The notes under the pieces are model-generated. The model had not been told where the DNA came from. It searched no databases and saw only the letters and a program-made list of their open reading frames with translations. Below, in pieces: positions 1 through 7,599 of a stretch of DNA of 16,027 nt. Made by a program: the position numbers and the translations under genes. Position 1 is the stretch's first letter; each line of letters opens with the position of its first letter. This DNA comes from UBA4582 sp047630175 (GTDB lineage: Bacteria; Pseudomonadota; Gammaproteobacteria; Pseudomonadales; Azotimanducaceae): NCBI GenBank assembly GCA_047630175.1, contig JBLHVI010000071.1, forward strand, positions 1-16,027, in the 5' to 3' direction.

Positions 1-19
1 ACCGATACATATTGAATGC

Positions 20-172
20 TCATGGCAGTCGCCCCTCTGCTGTGGCGTGGGGAGCCAATTGGTTCGACAATTGCATGTCTCGGTGCGTTGCACCGAGCCA
101 AATCAAAAGACCCAGCGCTGGCAACAGTAAGAGCCAGGCAAAACGATGAATCGAGCGTTGACTACGGATCAT
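20..172 (-). CDS. small single-pass membrane protein, unknown function
   Basis: A 50-residue protein. It has a basic N-terminus (MIRSQRSIHRF), one hydrophobic segment at about residues 12-26 (AWLLLLPALGLLIWLGA) and a polar tail. The ATG overlaps the stop codon of the upstream 65-residue gene by 4 bases (ATGA, 169-172), which points to translational coupling. That coupling is the main reason to prefer this start over the longer, arginine-rich in-frame extension upstream. I do not recognise the family. Together with its partner it looks like a pair of accessory subunits or assembly factors for a membrane complex whose main genes would lie left of the window. That role is inference from size and layout only. 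Confidence 0.55.
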   Translation of the reverse strand: MIRSQRSIHRFAWLLLLPALGLLIWLGATHRDMQLSNQLAPHATAEGRLP

Positions 173-366
173 GTCACTCCCCTGCGCCATTGAAGTAGAA
201 GATAAGGCCATAACAATGCGGCGGCCGGCATAAGCATCACGCGGAAAATGACACCGCCACCTTGGGCGCGCCCGTCGACAGCGACGCAACCTTTTGCCGC
301 AAAAGCAATAGCGAATCCCAGCCCCGCTAACAGATACATGAACACTGAATACCCAATAATTGTCAT
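169..366 (-). CDS. small two-segment membrane protein, unknown function
   Basis: A 65-residue protein with two hydrophobic stretches, at about residues 3-25 (IIGYSVFMYLLAGLGFAIAFAA) and 40-58 (VIFRVMLMPAAALLWPYLLL). Between them is a short polar loop with VDGRAQGG, and the tail is basic (QWRRGVT). The start has a good ribosome binding site, GAGGTG, about 9 bases upstream. The downstream gene begins inside its stop codon (ATGA). The pattern of a glycine-rich loop followed by FR.....PAAALLWP.LL looks like a conserved short membrane protein rather than a chance frame, but I cannot name a family. The promoter is probably in the 367-705 gap; the sequence shows no clear regulator site. Confidence 0.6.
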   Translation of the reverse strand: MTIIGYSVFMYLLAGLGFAIAFAAKGCVAVDGRAQGGGVIFRVMLMPAAALLWPYLLLQWRRGVT

Positions 367-705
367 TCTTGCTTCACCTCAAAGTAAGCCTCAACGTCGC
401 CTATACCGGATAGATCATTTGGATTGAGCCTTTTACATAAACGTTACAAAGTACCCACACAAGCAAGCAGCGTGGTTTATAAACAGACGTTAAGGCAGCC
501 AGAGTGTTACAACATTATCGTCTTTTCTTGCAACCGCATCAGCGTCAGAAACACCTTTTTCTACAGCCTATGAGCAATCTAAGCACTAGCGGCGGCCGCA
601 AGGCCGACCACCGGTAAGATTGACAAGATGACCGGCAGCCGCGCCCATTGGCTTTCAAGCGCATTCTTGACCATAATTGCAGCACGTTCAGCAGAGTATT
701 ACTAC
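367..705. other. divergent intergenic region, no gene
   Basis: About 340 bases separate the leftward small membrane-protein pair from the rightward DUF1513-like gene, so both promoters should lie here. On the - strand a loose candidate is TTGTGT with a 17-base spacer upstream of TATGTA, around 435-465, but neither hexamer is convincing. I see no clear operator, hairpin or small RNA. The part from 628 to 705 is open in frame with the beta-propeller gene and could be coding if the upstream ATG is used. Confidence 0.4.
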
Positions 706-1995
706 ATGGTCGCCGCCACCCGATTGCCCAGACGCACACTACTAAAACTTGGCGCCCTAAGGTTCCTAGGTGGAATACTGGGTGGGGCACTCGCGAGCGG
801 TCACGCATTTCCTGTATTGGCGAGCCCAGCGCGGACAGCCACAGCATCAGGTCGGATCAGAGGCGTTACCACCTCCATCAGCAACAGTAACAGCTTTAAA
901 ACCTCCAATATCTTGACGCTTGAGCTTGGCACTGGAGGCGTTGAGTACAGCCCAATTCCCGGCCATTTGATGGGACACTCCATGATAGCCCTACCCGACG
1001 GCGGCTACTTTGCAGTGCCCTATGGCGACTCACCTTATACTTGCCTTTTCCTCAATGCCAACCTGACGATTGCAGGTGAGTTGAAGGCTGAGCCGGGATT
1101 TGGTTTTGGGGGTCATGCCGTGCTGCTACCTAATGGTCGGCAGTTGTTTGGCCACTTCAACCGCTCCGAATTGCTCAATGAACCCAGCCCCGATAACTTC
1201 GGTGAGGTTTTCGTCGTAGACCTAGAAACAAAAAAGATCATCCATCGTCAAACAAGCGACGTGATACATGCTCACGATATGATCATTTCTCGCGATAAAA
1301 ACACCGTTATAGTTTCTGACGACGGCACGCTCGGTTCTAGAAACGACAATGCAATGCTTTCCTCCGGCAACCCGTTCGAGTTTATCGTTGCTGCACCCGC
1401 ATTGAAGATTTACGACACCACATCATTTGCGTTGATCAAAACAGTTTCGTTGCCCATAAACGGCTCTCTTGTCCATATTGAGCAGGGGCTCGACGGCACT
1501 GTATTCGGCGGAGTTGAACAGTTTGTTGCCAACAATCCAACGGGGTTGTCAGCCTTGAAAGCAGCTATCGGTAAGGACGCTGAAAACTATATGCAGGACC
1601 TCGCTGGCGATCCTGCAGAGGCAGCGGTGGCATTTCCAGGTCCACTGATCCGTATTGACTTGAACACCGGGGGCGTTAAAGAACATGTAGCGGTGCAACA
1701 TCAGGATCCGTTTGATTTAAAATGCAACGCCCATAGTGGCTATCTCCTCAACGTTTTTACGACCAGTAATCAGTTGTCGAGATTCGATCCAGCCAGCGAA
1801 CAATGGGACTATGTTGACACCAAAAAATATGGTGTTGAGGAACCATATGGTGTCGTAGACCTGCCGGGCACACCACTAATGGCTATCAATGGTTTCCAGC
1901 GTGGTATTGCGATCATTGACGTGACGACCATGGCACTGGTGAATCACTTTGACACTGAGACCTACGGCCTTAAACATATGCTGTTTGACGCTTAA
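706..1995 (+). CDS. Tat-exported DUF1513-like beta-propeller protein
   Basis: About 429 residues. The N-terminus reads as a twin-arginine signal: RR at residues 9-10 followed by TLLKLGA, a hydrophobic stretch to about residue 34, and a likely cleavage site after VLASPA. I chose the ATG at 706 because it puts the RR near the N-terminus; an in-frame ATG at 628 would add 26 residues. The mature part shows repeated blade-like units, including GHSMIALPDGGYFAVP, GGHAVLLPNGRQLFGH, HAHDMIISRDKNTVIVSDDG, IYDTTSFALIKTVSLP and IRIDLNTGGV. The spaced histidines and order of units resemble the DUF1513 family, which is often found near imelysin-type iron-responsive genes. No such neighbour is present here. 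The role is unknown; a periplasmic binding or scaffolding propeller is inference. It converges on the TetR gene. Confidence 0.7.
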   Translation: MVAATRLPRRTLLKLGALRFLGGILGGALASGHAFPVLASPARTATASGRIRGVTTSISNSNSFKTSNILTLELGTGGVEYSPIPGHLMGHSMIALPDGGYFAVPYGDSPYTCLFLNANLTIAGELKAEPGFGFGGHAVLLPNGRQLFGHFNRSELLNEPSPDNFGEVFVVDLETKKIIHRQTSDVIHAHDMIISRDKNTVIVSDDGTLGSRNDNAMLSSGNPFEFIVAAPALKIYDTTSFALIKTVSLPINGSLVHIEQGLDGTVFGGVEQFVANNPTGLSALKAAIGKDAENYMQDLAGDPAEAAVAFPGPLIRIDLNTGGVKEHVAVQHQDPFDLKCNAHSGYLLNVFTTSNQLSRFDPASEQWDYVDTKKYGVEEPYGVVDLPGTPLMAINGFQRGIAIIDVTTMALVNHFDTETYGLKHMLFDA

Positions 1996-2031
1996 TATTT
2001 GTCTGCGGCTGACGCGAAAAAGCGTTCATTT

Positions 2032-2691
2032 TCAATCAATGAAATGCTTTGCCGTTTCAGATGACACCGGCGCCGACAATATTCCCACCATCATATCTAA
2101 CAAATTGGTGATGAACCGTTGGCCCTGAATTCCGTCAAATCCAGTGCTCAGCCCTGCCTGATGAGACATCGATAGCACAATGAACCTTAATGTACTTTCC
2201 AGTCGCGCCAGAAACAACGCTTCTGGGATTTCGCAGGTGAGCCTGTGCAAGTGATCTAAAAAAAATGCCGCATTTTCGCTTGAGACATTCTCGAATGTTA
2301 CTTGAATAGGACTCAGTGATAGCGTAGCGCGAAGGCCAAAGCCTCGAATGTAGTAGCAGAAACCAATATCCTCACGCGCCAGCGTATAAGCAGGCATCAC
2401 CATCAGCAGACAGATATCGCGCAGAAAAAGCGTCTTGCCCGTCAAGTATGGTTGAAGTAACGCGCTGCGCAGTGTGCGAACCTCAGCATTTCTTTGCGCG
2501 TGTATGGCATCGAGCAGACCGTCTCTGTTTTGAAAGTGATATTGCAGCGCAGATTCGTTTTTTTGCCCAGCTTCCGACACGATCGCCCGCACGGTCACAT
2601 TCTCAATACCTTGTTGCGCAATTAACAGTTCGGCGGCACGCATCAATCGCTCACGCGTAATATCGCCGCGTCTTCGACGCGCTTCGCTCAT
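2032..2691 (-). CDS. TetR/AcrR family transcriptional regulator
   Basis: 219 residues, a normal TetR length. The N-terminal DNA-binding domain spans about residues 12-62: ITRERLMRAAELLIAQQG, then the helix-turn-helix VTVRAIVSEAGQKNESALQYHF and NRDGLLDAI. The SALQYHF.NRDGL motif is typical of the family. The C-terminal part (from about 70) is helical and ligand-binding, with no recognisable specificity. It is the last gene of a three-gene operon, and its ATG overlaps the stop of the MBL gene by 4 bases. By analogy with the family it probably represses its own operon, and possibly the divergent sulfatase, by binding the imperfect palindrome at 5053-5075. That target is inferred. A weak stem (ACGC/GCGT around 2012-2024) sits just past the stop. 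Confidence 0.93.
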   Translation of the reverse strand: MSEARRRRGDITRERLMRAAELLIAQQGIENVTVRAIVSEAGQKNESALQYHFQNRDGLLDAIHAQRNAEVRTLRSALLQPYLTGKTLFLRDICLLMVMPAYTLAREDIGFCYYIRGFGLRATLSLSPIQVTFENVSSENAAFFLDHLHRLTCEIPEALFLARLESTLRFIVLSMSHQAGLSTGFDGIQGQRFITNLLDMMVGILSAPVSSETAKHFID

Positions 2692-3722
2692 GGGGTGACT
2701 ACCACCGGGCCTTGACCTGCGGGCAACTCAAACGTCATGCCATCATTGGCTATCAGTGTGCTACTTTGCAGCCCGCGCTGCCATATTTTCATGAGCAATC
2801 CATTCACAGGTGTGGGCACTAAATGATAAAGCACGAGTTGTTTTACGCCTGCTTCAGCACTCATCATCTCAAGTTTTTTAGCATCCGCATGATAATCCAT
2901 CACATCCGTAAAGATTTGAACGAGCCGATCGCGCCCAGCTTCTCGGCTAACCTCAATGACGGCGACAAGCGCCTCCTTTGATAGCGCATCATGAAACAAA
3001 AGATCAGCGTTCGTCGCGACGTCAAATGTCGACTCAGTCGCAATAGAATCACCACTGATCACTACCGAACGACCCTTATAATCAATGCGATAACCCAGCG
3101 CAGGTTTAATGGGGTCATGCTCAACGGTAAAAGCTGTGATCGTCAAACCACGATCTTCGAGTACAACGCCCATCTCAATTTCTTGATATATTAGTTCACC
3201 TAGTTCGAGCGGCATCAGGTCTGCACCGTGATGACCGGTTCGATAGCCGCGATCTAGCGCGTAGGCTAGGTTTAGACCACGCGTGACTTTATCCACGCCA
3301 ACAGGTCCAATGAGCTTAAGGGGCACTGGTCGCCCTACCACCCAAGAGCTTAGGTTGATCGCTGGTATATCCGAAATATGGTCTGAATGGAAATGGGTGA
3401 GGTAAACGCCGTCGAGTCGTTGAATAGGCAAACCACCACCTGAGACATTGAAGGCGGATCCTGCACCCGCATCAAACAGGTAAAAATGATCAGGGGTCAC
3501 CACAGCAATACAGGCCTGCGCTCGATCTGCAACGTTGCCTAAGGGTGAAGCGCTACCGCAGACATAAACCCGAAGATTGTCTGACTCACCAAAGTTGACC
3601 GCAAACGCAGCCGGCGCCAATTGCCTAAAAATACGGTCCTGAACAGCCGGTATCTGAAACGCAATGACCCCTGCGAATGCGATCAGCGCTGTCAATAATA
3701 TTCCGCCTTTAACGAATTTCAT
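2688..3722 (-). CDS. membrane-anchored MBL-fold metallohydrolase (tRNase Z/AtsA-like)
   Basis: 344 residues. An N-terminal hydrophobic segment at about residues 6-23 suggests a signal anchor or uncleaved export signal, so the catalytic part should be periplasmic. The metallo-beta-lactamase core carries the zinc-binding motif THFHSDH (H110, H112, D114, H115). Further likely ligands are H202 (VEHDP), D225 (ISGDS), H244 (LLFHDA) and H300 (VLYHLVP). The order of motifs resembles tRNase Z-like hydrolases and the exported MBL-type arylsulfatase AtsA of Pseudoalteromonas, rather than glyoxalase II or beta-lactamases. The substrate cannot be told from sequence. The gene overlaps the upstream DsbA-like gene and the downstream tetR gene by 4 bases each. 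The zinc site appears complete, so the enzyme is probably active. Confidence 0.88.
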   Translation of the reverse strand: MKFVKGGILLTALIAFAGVIAFQIPAVQDRIFRQLAPAAFAVNFGESDNLRVYVCGSASPLGNVADRAQACIAVVTPDHFYLFDAGAGSAFNVSGGGLPIQRLDGVYLTHFHSDHISDIPAINLSSWVVGRPVPLKLIGPVGVDKVTRGLNLAYALDRGYRTGHHGADLMPLELGELIYQEIEMGVVLEDRGLTITAFTVEHDPIKPALGYRIDYKGRSVVISGDSIATESTFDVATNADLLFHDALSKEALVAVIEVSREAGRDRLVQIFTDVMDYHADAKKLEMMSAEAGVKQLVLYHLVPTPVNGLLMKIWQRGLQSSTLIANDGMTFELPAGQGPVVVTP

Positions 3723-4996
3723 GCTTGGATTTCCTTGCTCCGATTAATAATTTCAGCCTCAACACGCCAGATACGATCTTGACCCCAACAGCTCATTGCC
3801 TCAAAGCTGCCACCGCCTGTAATTCGGAAGCTCGGCACTCCCCACAATCCGGCTTGATTCATTTCGTTGATGTTTTCTTCAAGCTGACTCTGCCAGTCTG
3901 CGCTATGGTCTATCAAAGAGGCGTCAAATTCTGCGCGCCGACAAACCTCACGCAGAGTATCTGCTTCCCAGACAGGCAGCCCTTCAGCAAATGTTGCTTT
4001 GAGGTATTCGGTCACAAACGCTATTCCGCGGCCCACTTTTTCGGCCTCGGCGTAGGCAGCGAAAGCACGCTCTACCGGCTTGCCAAACGGATCAGCCATG
4101 GGACCGAACTTAACACCGTAGTAACGCGCCTCTCTCGCTGCATCCGCCATAATATATCGCTGTTTTGCAAAGGGGGCTGGTACACCACGCATCATCATTG
4201 GCATCACGGGTCGCATTTGAAGCCTAACGCCGGTTCTTTGCACAAGATCCAGCACCCGCTGGTGTCCCATTGCAGTATAAGGGCTACGCAGCGATGGAAA
4301 ATACTCGAGCAAAACCGCGCTGGCATCAACTGATTCTGCGGCAACAACAGGCATTGGACAAACGGCATCACCTGCACCAAAGCCCTCGGATTGAAGGCGC
4401 TGCTCGAGCAGATGCATTCGATCAACGCCCCAAAACCACTCACCTTCGAAATAGAACATGCCACCGTTGTAGTGTCCCAGTCGTTTACGCATCTGAGTAC
4501 CCATGTTGACGTGCGCGTGCGAGGCAATCGCGGTGCCTTTTGGCATATTGCCCTGCCATAGCGCTTCGCCTATTTGAATAGCCTCTGCTGCAAACGCATC
4601 TTTCTTCGTCATACTCGCCAAATGGCCATTGGCGAGCGCAATCGATTCCGCATTTAGAACCACCGTCGGCGTGAAATTTGTCGCAAAAAATGGTGCGATA
4701 AGTTGCGCATCTGTCGATGCCCAAGCATCAAACCGAGTTGCATCACCCTTGTAGGAGTCTCCCGATGATCCCGCCAAATGAACAACAAAGTCTAACGCGT
4801 ACTTCGCTCGCAATTCATCTAGCTTTTGCACGGCGAGGTGGCTGTAGGGATCGCTGACCTGGTGAAAATAGTAGACCCGCGGTTGCTCAAATCGAAATTG
4901 ACGCAGGTACCTGGCTTTCGCTTTTTGCCAGTTGCTCAAACGTCCAGAGGCCAAAACATTCATTGCCATAGATCGAAGCTGCGATTCAATTGACAT
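3719..4996 (-). CDS. tandem DsbA-family / 2-hydroxychromene-2-carboxylate isomerase-like protein
   Basis: 425 residues from the ATG at 4996, made of two thioredoxin-fold DsbA/kappa-GST-like domains. Domain 1 covers about residues 40-215 (VYYFHQVSDPYSHLA, then MFYFEGEWFWGVDRMHLLEQRL). Domain 2 covers about 228-415 (LLEYFPSLRSPY, LWGVPSFRI with the cis-proline loop, then CWGQDRIWRVE). Each domain has a (S/D)PY motif where a DsbA would have CXXC, which matches HCCA-isomerase-type glutathione enzymes and argues against a thiol oxidase. HCCA isomerase normally has one such domain, so the duplication is notable. There is no signal peptide. An ATG at 5044 would add 16 residues but lies directly against the putative promoter, so I prefer 4996 (ATG at 5014 is also possible). 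It is the first gene of the operon with the MBL enzyme and TetR. The substrate is unknown; isomerisation or glutathione-dependent chemistry on an aromatic compound is a guess. Confidence 0.85.
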   Translation of the reverse strand: MSIESQLRSMAMNVLASGRLSNWQKAKARYLRQFRFEQPRVYYFHQVSDPYSHLAVQKLDELRAKYALDFVVHLAGSSGDSYKGDATRFDAWASTDAQLIAPFFATNFTPTVVLNAESIALANGHLASMTKKDAFAAEAIQIGEALWQGNMPKGTAIASHAHVNMGTQMRKRLGHYNGGMFYFEGEWFWGVDRMHLLEQRLQSEGFGAGDAVCPMPVVAAESVDASAVLLEYFPSLRSPYTAMGHQRVLDLVQRTGVRLQMRPVMPMMMRGVPAPFAKQRYIMADAAREARYYGVKFGPMADPFGKPVERAFAAYAEAEKVGRGIAFVTEYLKATFAEGLPVWEADTLREVCRRAEFDASLIDHSADWQSQLEENINEMNQAGLWGVPSFRITGGGSFEAMSCWGQDRIWRVEAEIINRSKEIQA

Positions 4997-5052
4997 AACT
5001 TTTTGTTGGCCCATATCCGTAATTAAGCGGTAGTCTGCCAGCATATTTAATG

Positions 5053-5075
5053 CTTGTCATTAACTAAATAACAAG
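5053..5075. promoter_or_regulatory. imperfect palindrome, candidate TetR operator
   Basis: A 23-base imperfect palindrome with outer arms CTTGT (5053-5057) and ACAAG (5071-5075). Further matches inside give 9 of 12 positions when one arm is compared with the reverse complement of the other. It lies between the divergent starts of the DsbA-like operon and the sulfatase remnant, in an AT-rich gap of 38 bases counted from 5044. On the - strand, TTGTTA and TTAAAT with an 18-base spacer overlap it and could be the operon promoter. TetR proteins usually bind such sites and are often encoded in the operon they control, as here. Binding is inferred. Confidence 0.45.
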
Positions 5076-5082
5076 ACTTCTC

Positions 5083-6626
5083 ATGATGGCTGTATTATTA
5101 CTTATCAAGCTGATCTGCTTGCTATTGTCGGGCAAACTGGCATCGACACTTTCAATAGCGACGGCAGCAAATCACCCTTTGAGCGATACATCTAACATCG
5201 TGTTGCTGCTCGCCGATGATCTGGGATTCTCTGACATAGGCACCTTTGGCAGCGAAGTATCGACACCCAATATCGATGCCCTGGCTGCTAGTGGTGTCGT
5301 TTTCTCAAACGACCCAACCGCTGCTAGCTGCGCGCCAACACGTGCCATGTTAGTGACAGGCATCTCCAAGCATCGCGCTGGACTGGGCAACATGCCGGAA
5401 TCATCAACGCCTGAAGCCGCAGATGCCCTAGGGTACACAGCCATTTACGCAAAGATATCCGACCGTCGCTGATCACTTAAGCGCGCGAGGTTACCGCACG
5501 TATATGGCAGGCAAATGGCACCTTGGCAAGGCGTCGGATACGCTGCCCTCTGCGAGCGGTTTTGATCGCTTGTTTATATTAGCCGATACCGACGCGGACA
5601 ATCGGGAACGCAAGCCGTATTTTTCTAGACATAAACAAGCAAACTGGTATGCGGACGGCCAGCCGACCACCCTGCCCGCTAACTACTACGCCTCAAAAAC
5701 CCGCTTTGATAAAATGATAGGATTTATCAATAAAGATAACGGTTCAGATAGCAATGCACCCTTCTTCACCTACGTGGCCTTTCAAGCAGTACACATTCCT
5801 GTTCAAAGGCCGAAGGAATTCACCGATAGATATTCGGAGAACTACACGGACAGCTGCAACGAACTTCGCCAACACAAAGACAGCGGTACTGTCGATGCAG
5901 GTGTAACTCAGACTAATTTAACGCTGGAAAACATGCATACCACGGCCGACTGGGCTACGCTAACTGACGCTGCAAAACACTACAAAGCGAAATCCGTGGC
6001 GGTGTATGTAAGCATGATAGACGCTATATATTTTCATATCGTCAGGCTCATCAACCACCTCAAAGCAATCGGCGAAATCAACAATACGCTGCTTGTGTTT
6101 ACGTCAGACAATGGTGCCACGCCCAGCGACTTATTTGACACCGACGATTTGCCTGTAGGCGCGCGTTGCATGAAAAGCTGGCGTGGACGCACGAGCTATT
6201 CAACCCAATATGAGACATCGGGAGGGAAAAGTTCATACCATCTAATTGGTCCAAGTTTCCCGAGCGCTGCTGTATTACCGCTATCCTTCTCAAAGTTCTT
6301 CAACGATGAAGGCGGCATACGGGTGCAACCTGTTCTGTCGAAAGGAACGTCGCCCGTCAGCACTACGTGACGGCTGCAAGCTAATTCGCGCCGAGTTGCC
6401 GATCGAGCCCTTGGTGTTCTATCTGTCTTTGGATCCCACAAAACAATATAGTCTGCCTGCGGAGTACCCGGAAAAAACCGACGAACTCACGGCACTACTC
6501 GCTGTGCACAATGCACAACAAATGACGCCCATGTGGCTAAGCATCATCAATACGCCGCAGTTTATTGACAAGCATGGCCGTGAAATTTACGCACCAGGCG
6601 ACGAATACATTTACTGGCCCAATTAG
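5083..6626 (+). pseudogene. decayed formylglycine-dependent (type I) arylsulfatase
   Basis: Three reading frames together give most of a periplasmic arylsulfatase. Frame 1 (5083-5472) has a signal peptide, the metal-binding ADDLG, and the sulfatase signature CAPTR, whose Cys would become formylglycine. Near 5455-5465 the reading shifts to frame 2, which carries VADHLSARGYRTYMAGKWHLG, PFFTYVAFQAVHIP, TSDNGA and NDEGGIR, and stops at 6370. The C-terminal tail (FYLSLDPT, YPEKTDEL, YAPGDEYIYWPN) lies in frame 3 and ends at 6626. Between GGIR (about 6330) and the tail (about 6380), the usual 100 or more residues of the family are missing. Several usually well kept positions are also altered (YTDSCNELR, DAIYFHIVRL). 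The frameshift, the deletion and the drift all support a true pseudogene rather than a sequencing error. It is divergent from the DsbA/MBL/TetR operon. Confidence 0.9.
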
Positions 6627-6701
6627 TTCAACCACACGCGTCAAAACCAATGATTCTAGTAAGGGCCGCACCAAGAATCGGTGGCTTACACAACCCCGGA
6701 T

Positions 6702-7487
6702 TCAAGGCTCCAGAAAATTACGTCTCACCGCCGCGAAAGTAGCCTCATCAATGCCTATACTGTTTAGGTAGGCCAAAGGGCCACCGTATTTTTCGTTCAT
6801 GCCGTTCAGGAAATCATGCATTGCAGTCTCGGGAACACCCGCGTGGTGCATCATGGTTTCACGGTCGACGCCATCTGGCAAACCGACGTTCTTCTCAAGA
6901 AAGTCCACCTGACGAACAACATCTAGGTTCGTCAATAAATAGTCAGCTTCGATGATCTCGCGGTCTACACCGAGAACAGAAAGCAGAAATGCGGTACTGA
7001 CGCCGGTACGGTCTTTACCCGCGGTGCAGTGAATATAAATGGGCTGGTCTTTTTCTTGCGCAAATATTTTAAACATCTGTATCCATACAGCAGGGCCAAA
7101 CTCTAGATACCCAAGGTAACGTTTACCTGAAATTGCTGTATCACCGACTAGCTGGCTAAGTCGGTCGGAACCTCCCTCTGGGATGACGGCCAAATTGTGA
7201 TACTGGGTATTCATTTCGGTCAGGGGACCGCGACCTTGCTCACCTGCCTCATCGGGTCGCCGAAGATCGATTTGGGTTCTGATTCCTAGCTTTGCCAATC
7301 GAACTTTGTCGGCAACCGTCATCCTGTCCTGACGTCCACCGCGAAAGTAACGATGCCAGCGTACTGTGTCACCATCCTTATTAGGGTATCCACCAATATC
7401 ACGAAAATTAAAACAACCTTCAAATGAATGATGGCGCTCTGCAAAGTCTTTAATCATAGTTTTTGGTTCAGCTTTTGATGGTTTCAT
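6702..7487 (-). CDS. tyrosine/lipid phosphatase, MptpB-type (Y_phosphatase3)
   Basis: 261 residues from the ATG at 7487. The P-loop HCTAGKDRTG (residues 153-162) has nucleophile Cys154 and Arg160. The AGKD form is that of the bacterial tyrosine phosphatases and lipid phosphatases related to Mycobacterium PtpB. The N-terminal NFRDIGGY (27-34) and the IDLRRPDE segment (73-80) are also typical of this family. There is no signal peptide, so it should be cytoplasmic. An upstream extension begins with TTG at 7565 and lacks a ribosome site; starts at 7535 or 7457 are also possible. It lies 112 bases downstream of the GPH symporter on the same strand, so the two may be co-transcribed. Whether it acts on proteins, phosphoinositides or a sugar-linked metabolite cannot be told. 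It converges on the sulfatase remnant. Confidence 0.88.
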   Translation of the reverse strand: MKPSKAEPKTMIKDFAERHHSFEGCFNFRDIGGYPNKDGDTVRWHRYFRGGRQDRMTVADKVRLAKLGIRTQIDLRRPDEAGEQGRGPLTEMNTQYHNLAVIPEGGSDRLSQLVGDTAISGKRYLGYLEFGPAVWIQMFKIFAQEKDQPIYIHCTAGKDRTGVSTAFLLSVLGVDREIIEADYLLTNLDVVRQVDFLEKNVGLPDGVDRETMMHHAGVPETAMHDFLNGMNEKYGGPLAYLNSIGIDEATFAAVRRNFLEP

Positions 7488-7599
7488 TTGTGAAATATAT
7501 ACTCGATTCGGTCTGAGGTCGATAACGATACGCATACTTTTGCATGAACAATCATTCGCAATCAATCGATGTAACAGGTTTAGTCTCGCAGCCTCTCGG

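Noticed and set aside
2012..2024. Small hairpin ACGC/GCGT between the convergent propeller and tetR genes as a terminator
   Set aside because: Stem of only four or five pairs and a broken T-run; too weak to call.
4204..4527. Long frames antisense to the DsbA-like gene (also 3725-4333 on the + strand)
   Set aside because: Shadow frames; no domain and poor composition compared with the convincing two-domain protein.
7488..7565. Longer phosphatase starting at TTG 7565
   Set aside because: TTG start without ribosome site, and the extra residues do not resemble the family's N-terminus; ATG at 7487 preferred.
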